From Sebastes aleutianus (Eukaryota; Chordata; Actinopteri; Perciformes; Sebastidae), in the NCBI GenBank assembly GCA_916700875.1, contig CAKAKS010000143.1, positions 1 to 64,000 on the forward strand: a stretch of 64,000 nucleotides of DNA. Direction: 5' to 3'. Positions 55,848-64,000 of the stretch are shown here, in pieces. The notes under the pieces were generated by a model. It had not been told where the DNA came from. It made no database searches and saw only the letters and a program-made list of their open reading frames with translations. A program made the translations under genes and the position numbers. The stretch's first letter is position 1, and each line of letters begins with the position of its first letter.

Positions 55848-58215
55848 ACTGATTGTGTAAGTATATTATAAGTGTGCCTGTATCATAGAAATCTAATTCT
55901 AGTTGTAGTTCTTTTCTCCCTCTTCTCACCTGCCCAATTGCTAATTTAGTAATTTCTTCCTGACACTCCTTTATCTCAATAGTGTCTTATTCCAATGCGT
56001 ATTTAGCACCTCACTCCATCACGCTGTTTCGTACACAATAGTATACTTATTTAAGCAACTATTGTTTCAGAACTCATTTATTCCTTTCAGTGGTCCACAG
56101 ACGATCGTACCCCGTCCACCAGATCACACTGAGTGCCAATCCGGTATAGGATATAGAGTACAACCTTCTTGCCAGTGATCAGAATACACTCACACACCCA
56201 CACCCTCAGTGCAAGAGGAAATGCGTCTTCTCTACCAGGTCACGTTTAGGTGACGGTCCAGGACAGGTGTGCAACTCCTCCTCACCAAAGCAGGAGCTCT
56301 GTCTCCAATCACACTCACCAACACACACACTGGTTCTTACCTACTCCAACTATCCTGTAAATCCCTGACCTATTTCTAGATTACAGCCCCTCAGGTGAAG
56401 AAACAAGAACTATTCTATATTCTACAGACAGATTACCCTGAACTGCCTCCTTTCCTGAGTGCCAAGGCTGCCTATTAGAATACTTATCCCATCTTGGATG
56501 ACCTACCAATCCTGCAGAAACCTCCTTGTTGTAAACCTAGCTAGGAAAGCCGTCCATCCTCTGAATGCTCTAGGTCTCTAGTTTGTGGCTGTAAAGTTTC
56601 ATGAGGCTGTGATTATCCTAGAGGTCACCACAGGTCATTTTACACAGTGAGGCCAAGTTTCAAAATGGGGACTAACATCATCACACATGAATACAGTTAG
56701 GCTCATTGGATCCACAAGAGTCTCAGCTTTACAGTGATACCCAATTTATGTAATTCTAAAACTGTTTAGGGACCCCAGTATGCGGAATTATTCCAATACA
56801 CCATTTTTAGAACAGGCAAAAATAACACATTTATACTGCATTAAAACAACTGCATGTTTTTTGCCCAAAACTGCAAATAGCTGTCATAAAGTGGGCAAGT
56901 CTGTAAAGGGGAGACCCGTGGGTACCCATAGAACGCATGTTCAGTCGCATATCTTGAGGTCAGAGGTTAAGGGGCCGCTTTGAAAATGGCCATGCCAGTT
57001 TTTCCTCAGCAAAATTTAACCCAAAGATAACGGAACCTGCTACAGCCTCTGAAAGACAGTAAAGTTGGTCAGGATCGCGTGGGTCTCAGAGAGTTAATGC
57101 AGTTACCCACTATGGCCAAATACATCTCACAAGTTGATGTGTCCCTTGATGAAGCTGATGAGCAAAAGCTCCAACACCAAGGCTTCACGAGAATCGATGT
57201 TGATCTGAACAAGGGTGTAGGGGGAAAGGACATCTACATTTAGTACAAACGTGGGTCAGTACCAATCACCAAGCTCCAAGTTACATTCAACAATGACATG
57301 GCTGCTGGATTGATCGATGCAGGGTACAAAAAGATCGATAAAAATCTCAATGCTGGAGCAAAAGGTGACTGTGTCTACCTTTGGTACTTCAGTGGGTCCG
57401 GAGAGTATGATACTCCCATAGTGGACATTGAGGTCTCTACAAATGCAGATAGTGAAGCCGTGAAGTTTCGGAATGACTTGGAGAGACTGGCCTGTGATCT
57501 GAACCGCAAGGCTGGAGGGAACTGGATCCACGCCTGGTTGAAGAGAGAGAAGAGAACCTACATCTGTGATGTCACTGCCACGGATTCCTACGGAGCAGAT
57601 TCCGACTACTTAAAGAATGGTTACATCCGTGTGGATGAAGATACTAACAAGGGTGCAGGAGGATCCGATGTCTTCATCTGGTACCGTCAGAGATCACCGA
57701 CCCCGAGCGTGCACTCAGTGATCTGAATGTCTCCACTGATGATGCCGAGTATCATGCCCTTCAGCAACAAAAATACACGCCAGTGAGTTTTAACCTGAAC
57801 GATGGGACCAAAGGGTACGCGGTGTACCTGTGGTACAAGAAAGACCAAGTCCACAATCCCATTAAGGTGTTCACCCTGCTTCTCAACATGAAGGCTGTCC
57901 CAGTGTACGAGAAGGCTGGTGTCACTGTTATCGAAAGAAATCTCAGCAGCTCCTGAAAAAATCGCTCGAAAGCGCAATTAATTTGCTCCATAGGAATGAA
58001 TGGCAAATTGACATGAAGAGAGCTCAAAAACACTCCTCTTTAGGGCCATTCAGAGTCGCCATACTTTAACATAGAAAAATGATTCAAAGTTTAAACGGGT
58101 CACTAGACTTTGGACTTTATTGGGCCTATCATCCCCTTCTTATAACCTCACTATGGTCCTCAAACGCCCCCCAGCACCAGGCACACTGGTCAAAATTTCT
58201 TGCGAAATTTTCTAG
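52091..58215 (+). mobile_element. Helitron-like unit 3
   Basis: 6125 bases with the same order of parts as unit 2. Shorter (TA)n (about 54986-55030) and longer (GT)n (55753-55846) account for most of the length difference from unit 2. Confidence 0.72.
57112..57955 (+). pseudogene. Captured MABP-like repeat protein fragment (unit 3)
   Basis: Third copy, with TAG at 57241-57243 and the same frameshift. The longest open part is 57298-57726. No base difference from unit 2 was noticed in the coding part. Confidence 0.6.
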
Positions 58216-59266
58216 TTCCAGTGTGCCTAGAAGCACAAGGCAAAGCCTTGTGCAAAGCACACTGGTCTATTATCCTGCGGGCTTAATTCTTCTTCTTCTG
58301 CCTAAACTTTGGCACGCTACAAGTCCCGCAGCGTTGCCAGCACATGTACAAAAAGTACATCAAAACGTGCGGAATGATCGGGAATCGTGTGCTATGACCT
58401 GACTAAGAGATTCGCGCAGCGGTTTCCGAGAAAATCGCGCAAATGCGCGATTTTTTTGCTCCATTGGAATGCATTGAAAATCGACGTGAAGAGTGCTGAA
58501 AAGCACTCCTCTTTGGGGCCATACAGAGTCGCCATACTTTAACATAGAAATGTGATTAAAAGTTTAAACGGGTCACGAGACTTGGGACTTTATTTGGCCA
58601 AATGGAAATTTTTTGATAGCTGGCACGGTTTTCACGAAATCGCAGTTTACGTTTTGTGAAATTTTCAGACCGTTTCAGATTTTATAATGGGAGTGTATTG
58701 CGTGGGTCGTTAAGGGCTAGAGCACGTGATGTCAGAGCTAGAGTGGAGCACAATTTCAAAATCTTTTGGAAATTATCCGAATAAATTGCTCCTTAGCCCA
58801 CAACGTCCACTCCTCATACACAATTAATACATCAAAACGTAGGTATTTTTGTGCCGGTCGCAGTCATATAGCTATGGAATCAGTCTGACTTACACATTTG
58901 GCGTCACATGCCTGAACGTGAAAGCAACTCCAGGCTCGGCTCCCATAGCGGCCCATATTAAATTTCACAGAATTTTATGGATCAGAGAAAAAAGTTACTA
59001 CTTTTCGAAACTGCCGCCGAGGTCACATTTTTGAAACTACAGACCCAAATGTCGCACCATTTGTTCATCAGAGACTCCTAACTGGTCTCATGAACAATCT
59101 AAGCGATAGGAGTCACGGTTTCTGTCGTAGAAGCACTTTTATGACATGTACGTCTCTGGTTAACTCCTATTATAAACTGCCCCACTGCAGCAGTGGCCAA
59201 TCACCACAGCAACTTTTGATTGCTGCAAGACAGCTGATTCAAATTAGCCAATCAGTGCAGGCTGAC

Positions 59267-59337
<71 letters not shown>

Positions 59338-59634
59338 CACTATTTACTGTATCCATTTCAGTGAGCCAGCATGCTCTAAACCAGGGCTACAATGGACCAG
59401 GGCCATAATTAATGTTATTAATTACACCTGTGATTAAAAGCCCCCAATTCTCATTGTATGATAACAGGACACTAGGTATTCACCTATTTTTTTTAAATAA
59501 AAGCCCTCAACTTTTACTATATGTTAACAAGAAGCTATGTTGTTTTTTACAAAATCAGTCTAACCTGTTTTAAAATGCTTTCTGCCCCCCCAGCACCAGG
59601 CACACTGGTCAAAATTTCTTACAAAATGTTCTAG
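58216..59634 (+). mobile_element. Helitron-like unit 4, internally different
   Basis: 1.4 kb. The first ~1,050 bases match the starts of units 2 and 3, followed by a long (AC)n (59273-59339). Then comes about 240 bases not found in the other units, and a related 3' end (CAGGCACACTGGTCAAAATTTC ... TTCTAG) whose hairpin is decayed. It is the right-hand edge of the array. Confidence 0.65.
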
Positions 59635-60364
59635 TATTAACATACAATCACCGCACTGAGCTCTGATTGGTCAGTAGGAGGTGCTTTTATACGAGTTAAT
59701 CTCTTATCTGGAACATAACCTCTCTCTGGAGCAGGTTAGGTGTTCAGCATCAGTTACCATGGTGATCTAACCCGGTAAGAATTGATCCACCTTCGTAGGA
59801 CTGAAAACTCAGAAGGGTTAACCCCTGAAGTTACCTCGCTAACCACAAATCCTGCTTCGTAGTACAGGCCTACAGGCCTACAGGCCTGTACTACGAAGCA
59901 GGATTTGGCATAATCCAGAGTAAAAACAACACAGTTTAAATTGACAGAAGCAGGAAGGACAGCTGGATTTATGCTGAGGGTGTTAACCGCTTTTAATTAT
60001 ATTTTCATTCTTATTTTGTAACTTCCTCTTTAGTATGTTTCACACCGCCGGAGACGGAGGACACATCTGAAAGAAGGTTGAAATAGTCATAGACACCATG
60101 TCATTAGTACTGGGCATGATTAGGTGTAATCCAGTCATCCCTTATACAACTAAAATCTATTTATATCTAGACGAGTATATCTTACTTTTGAGTGTTCCGT
60201 TAAATTGATAACTGTTAATTTACGCATTCACACGTTGGCATTTTTTTCTTCTGCGCAGCTGTTTTTCCTGCATTTGGCAGCTTCAACTGTGTTAATTTTA
60301 GCCTGGATTATGTGTTTAACTTCTTCGTATTTGTCTAATATAGTTTACTCTTCCTTTGTTAAAT
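59635..60364. mobile_element. PIF-Harbinger-like block, right half plus inverted copy
   Basis: Resumes the element cut at 40359 and ends in the palindrome ATCCTGCTTCGTAGTACAGG...CCTGTACTACGAAGCAGGAT (59849-59904). It then runs as an inverted partial copy to the IFIT unit flank. With 39615-40359 it reconstitutes the same ~1.47 kb block as 32343-33803. Confidence 0.7.
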
Positions 60365-61286
60365 ACCACTTCACATTGACAGGGAAACACTTTGACACAA
60401 AGGCTCGTATTTGATCATTTGTCACCTGTTCACATGTCACCTTGGAGTTATACAACTGCATGTGTGCGATGTTCATCCATGTTGACTTAAAAGTTGAAAG
60501 CTTTATTTTGATTAACGTCCATCAGCGCCCTGTGTAGTACAGTACTGCAAGATAGTGAAGCCTACATGAATTTCTTGTATAATAACCACCAAAACAAAAC
60601 AACTTAAAGATTTCTTAGTGTACATAATGTATATTTATTAGTATTAATAGGCTATTGTGTACAACTGAGACACAGCTTGACATACTTTATACATACAATC
60701 AGTTGCATCTGGCAATAATATTCAAGTTACATCAAATTATCTATAACATCATCAGAGAGTTTTATATTTCACTACTCCAAAGTTTACAGACATTCAAATT
60801 ACATATAGCGTAGTTCTTATATAAACTTAAAATACAGTGCTATGGAAAAAAAAAACAATCAACAAAACAGGAATATAATAAACACAAAGATTACATGTAA
60901 GTTATGAAAATCAACACTGATCAAAATCTATTTTAATAAATCATGTGATACTGACTATAGTAATAACATTTGAACATGTCCACAGTGGATGTTATTTAAA
61001 GGACTAGTGTTATTGAATGATTCAGCCTGTTTAGTACAGATTGAATGTACTACTGCTGACAGTTTTTCAGAGCAAATGTGTAGATTTTTAGATAGTTTTA
61101 AAATAAAAGCTTTTGTCTTCCATTAAATGTACTTAAGTCTAAAAACATGCAGATACTTGTTGAAACCTGCCTTTAAAGGATACAGCTCAAGCTTTTTCAA
61201 AAAAAAAAAAAAGTGAGTACATATTTTTTTAGGTAATGCAATACCTACATTTTGTTCTGGATTTAGAACCAGTGATGTTCAAAACA
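60365..61286 (-). other. IFIT-E 3' flank
   Basis: Conserved unit flank with a minus-strand AATAAA near 60630. Non-coding. Confidence 0.5.
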
Positions 61287-62318
61287 CTATGGCTCTTGCA
61301 GGTTTTCCAGAAACTCCTCTATTTCTCTACACATTGGGTTCCTGCCTTTGGCTTTAATCTTCTTCAGAGATCTGATGCTGTCCCAACGAAAGGAGGATTG
61401 ATGCGGTATGGCTGCCGCCTTCATGTGATATCGTATTGAACTTTGCGGGTCCCGTTGATCGTAGAATAAATATTTTGCGTAGTGGTTGTAAAGGACCTGC
61501 TTCCCTGGAGGTTCCAGATCCCTTTTTAGCAGTTCCTGATACATCTGCTCAGCTTTAGCCTGGCCGTGATTGGATTTTGCATATATATTTGCGAGAGCTA
61601 TTTCCTTCATAAGTGAAGAATGAGGGTAAAGAGAAATCACCTCCTCATGGAGACTGATTGCTCTGTCTATCATGCTTTGCTTTGGGGGACTGTCACTAAG
61701 AAAAATGATCTTCCATTTGTAACAGAGTGCAGCACATCTCTTCAGATAACGCTCATCTGGATGGTTTTCCAGAGCCTCCTCTGCCAATTCAATGGCCTCA
61801 TCAATAGAAACATAGTTTCTGTAAGCCATAATTAATGGTTTCATACCACTGTAGCTGCTGACGGGATTTCTCAAAACCTTTCTGGCTAACTCTCGTGCTT
61901 CATCTTCAATTCTCTCTCCTTTCTTAGCACATTGCTCAAGGTAGTAAGCAGCGAGGTACAAGTTCTCTGGATCCTGTTCCTTGGCGATTCTCACTTTCTC
62001 CAACATGTCAGCCTCCAGCACCGTGTTGCTGTGTTTAAAAGCTCTCGCTAACACTAAGACGTGGCTGGTGTTCCACTCCACCATGTCCGGCTGCATCTTG
62101 ATGGCTCTCTGGAAGTAATCTGCAGCCAGCTTTCTGTCTGTGCTGAACTTCATCAGGGTCCAGGCTTTTTCAGCGTAGATCTCTGGATGGAGCTCGTCCT
62201 GGGATGGAGATGGGTATTTATTCATCAGGGCGTCGATCTTTGTCAGGTAAGCCTGACTCTCTGCTTGGTCTCCCAGGTGGTGGTTCAGCCAAGCCAGGTT
62301 CCCGTAGTTCACCACTAA
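61287..62318 (-). pseudogene. IFIT-E, main exon broken by an insertion
   Basis: TAG at 61287. About 344 codons of IFIT C-terminal sequence are open up to 62318 (VVNYGNLAWLNHHLGDQ). Homology to IFIT-C then ends abruptly at CACCACTAA. The ~90 N-terminal residues, the intron and exon 1 are not in this window. In-frame upstream codons (MTLQRKRCSIALK...) belong to the inserted element. The middle of the protein (NTSHVLVLARAFKHSNT) is closest to IFIT-C. Either the insertion splits an otherwise complete gene whose 5' part lies beyond 64000, or the copy is truncated. As it stands it cannot make a normal IFIT. Confidence 0.85.
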
Positions 62319-64000
62319 GGAGTCAAGCCGTATAAAAGTACAAATGGGAAAGACCCAAGGAAACCATGCTAGGAGAGAGGAAACGAGAAAAGCCGTTTTA
62401 AGAGCAATGGAACATCGTTTCCTCTGAAGCGTCACGTGAAGCTACGTCGGTTTCTGATGACAGCAGCAGCTGATCACAGCTGGATCAGCTGTCAGTCAGC
62501 TTTAACAGCTGTTTGTGTCTGAACTGTACTAATACTAATAAAGACAAGTGCTCTTTATATTATTTATTCATTATTAGCATCTGTAGTTATTGATATTCTG
62601 ATTGTGAGTTAATTATTTAATAACCCAGAATATGACTAGGGTGTCTTTTGAACACTGGACATTATTTATTAGGCTAAAGGGAAAATGTAAATGATGTAAC
62701 TTATATCAAACTTGACGTTCAGGAATTATCAGCCTCATGTGACTGAATGGAAATGAGGATAAATGATGTAAAAGGTGTTTGTTGCTCACAGACAGACTCT
62801 CCTTCTCTCTCTGACTTTAATAGTATCATTAATAAAAGTTAATGGGGGAAATAACAGATCATGAAAAGAAAAATCATTCTAATAAATTAAGAAAGTTAAT
62901 TTAAGTGCATTTGTCATGTTTTATAAATCACTCTCAGTGACAAGATGCTTCACTGACGGTGTGTGAAACAGAGATACTGTAGGTCCTTCTGCTGCTGTTC
63001 AGAGCTTCAATTAACACAGATTATAACTAGATGGTGAATCAGAAGACAACTAAAATATAAAACGTTTAATCTGTGATCTGTTTCCACTCCGGTATAAAAC
63101 TACAGTGATGTTGAGAGGTAAAGTTATCAGATCAGTCTGATCGGCAGCAGCGTCCAATCAGTGACTGATTTCCAATAAGGGGGCGTGTCGGTCGGTAAAA
63201 GACTTCCGTGGAGGATATACTGGTGTATCCTCGCTCCTCGCTCCTCCGGCAAGCCTCCTCGATCCTCGATGCACAAATAAGAGCTTTGGGACGGTCTTCA
63301 AGATGGCGCACCAGAACAACTTCCGGTTCAAGTGAGGATCGAGGAGCGAGGAAACGAAAATGAAGAGCTTTGGGATGCACCCACGGAAGTCTTTTACCGA
63401 CCGACACGCCCCCTTACTGGATATCAGTTACTGATTGGACGCTGCTGCCGACTGGACTGATCTGATAACTTTACCTCTCAACATCACTGGAGTTTCATAC
63501 CGGAGTGAAAACAGATCACATATTAAACGTTTTATAGTTTAGTTGTCTTCTGAGTCACCATTTAGTTATAATCTGTGTTAACTGAAGCTCTGAACAGCAG
63601 CAGAAGGACCTGCAGTATCTCTCCTTCACACACCGTCAGTGAAGCAGCCTGACAATCAGAGTGGTTTATAATACCTGACAAACTGACTTAAAATGACTTT
63701 CCGCATTTATTAGAATGATTTTTCTTTTCATGATCTGTTATTTCCCCCGTTAACTTTTATTAATGAAACTATTAAAGTCAGAGAGAAAAGGAGAGTCTGT
63801 CTGTCTGTCAGCAACAAACACCTTTTACATCATTTATCCTCATTTCCATTAAGTCACATGAGGCTGATGATTCCTGAACGTCGGGTTTGATATGAGTTAC
63901 ATCATTTACATTTTCCCTTTAGCCTAATAAATAATGTCCAGTGTTCAAAAAACACCGTAGTCATATTCTGAGTTATTAAATAATTAACTCACAATCAGAA
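62319..64000. mobile_element. Foldback-type inverted-repeat element (right end outside window)
   Basis: Arms 62596-63211 and 63381-64000 are inverted copies with small differences, separated by a 169-base spacer. The right arm continues past the window. 62319-62595 would be the outer part of the left arm. The spacer contains GAGGAGCGAGGA-type runs that also occur as AGGATCGAGGAGCG on the other side. There is no transposase. The element interrupts IFIT-E. Its superfamily is not determined, because the outer end and target duplication are not visible. Confidence 0.65.

Larger units (their letters stand above)
40360..59634 (+). mobile_element. Head-to-tail array of four Helitron-like units
   Basis: Each unit starts TTCCAGTGTGCCTAGAAGC. 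Units 1-3 end in AAAATTTCTTGCGAAATTTT (8-base stem hairpin) directly followed by CTAG, and the next unit begins immediately. The array sits between A and T of the Harbinger sequence GTGTAA|TATTA (intact at 33072-33082) without an obvious target duplication. A hairpin plus CTAG end, an A|T target and direct tandem joining are features of rolling-circle Helitrons. There is no Rep/helicase, so the units are non-autonomous. The 5' start (TT or T-TC) is ambiguous by one T, and a Helentron-like variant is possible. Confidence 0.7.

Overview
This window is vertebrate nuclear DNA, almost certainly from a spiny-rayed (percomorph) teleost. The evidence is spliced genes with a tiny first coding exon, long introns, dense microsatellites, and fish-type transposons (chromodomain Gypsy, BEL/Pao, L1, an L2/Rex-like LINE, a tyrosine-recombinase retrotransposon, PIF-Harbinger, hAT and TTAA-type MITEs). 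No bacterial or organelle signal was seen. All calls come from reading the sequence. No database or alignment search was run, and similarity statements are by eye.

The host genes form a tandem cluster of interferon-induced IFIT (tetratricopeptide-repeat) genes, all on the minus strand. Each intact gene has the same layout: an upstream module with an ISRE-like element, a first coding exon carrying only ATG ATG AG before a GTGAGT donor, a 2-12 kb intron, and one large exon holding the rest of the protein (about 438 aa). From left to right there is a C-terminal fragment with an orphan promoter (4230-4491), IFIT-A (6281-9776), IFIT-B (12034-15537), IFIT-C (17133-30306, frameshifted near its 3' end), IFIT-D (34709-38132) and IFIT-E (61287-62318, broken by an insertion). 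A and B are one recent duplication. C and D share another intron type. D looks like a conversion mosaic of the C and A/B types.

The rest is layered transposon insertion. At 1-3242 lies a decayed Gypsy element. At 3440-4113 is a TTAA-flanked MITE. The introns of A and B hold a LINE fragment split by a MITE. The intron of C is inflated to 12 kb by a tyrosine-recombinase (Ngaro/PAT-like) retrotransposon with split direct repeats (19411-29968). That element contains an almost intact 6.4 kb L1 with target duplication and a hAT MITE. Head-to-head PIF-Harbinger copies separate C from D (32343-33800) and D from E.

The D-E Harbinger block is interrupted by the most unusual structure here: a 19.3 kb head-to-tail array (40360-59634) of four units with Helitron-like ends (5' cruciform, 3' hairpin followed by CTAG, A|T target). 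Three of the units carry a captured, already broken gene fragment with repeats resembling an MABP beta-prism. The window ends in a large foldback inverted repeat (62596-64000) next to the broken IFIT-E.

Functionally, only IFIT-A, -B and -D look fully coding. IFIT-C may make a protein shortened by about 23 residues. The recurring theme is birth, conversion and decay of an antiviral effector family in transposon-rich DNA.
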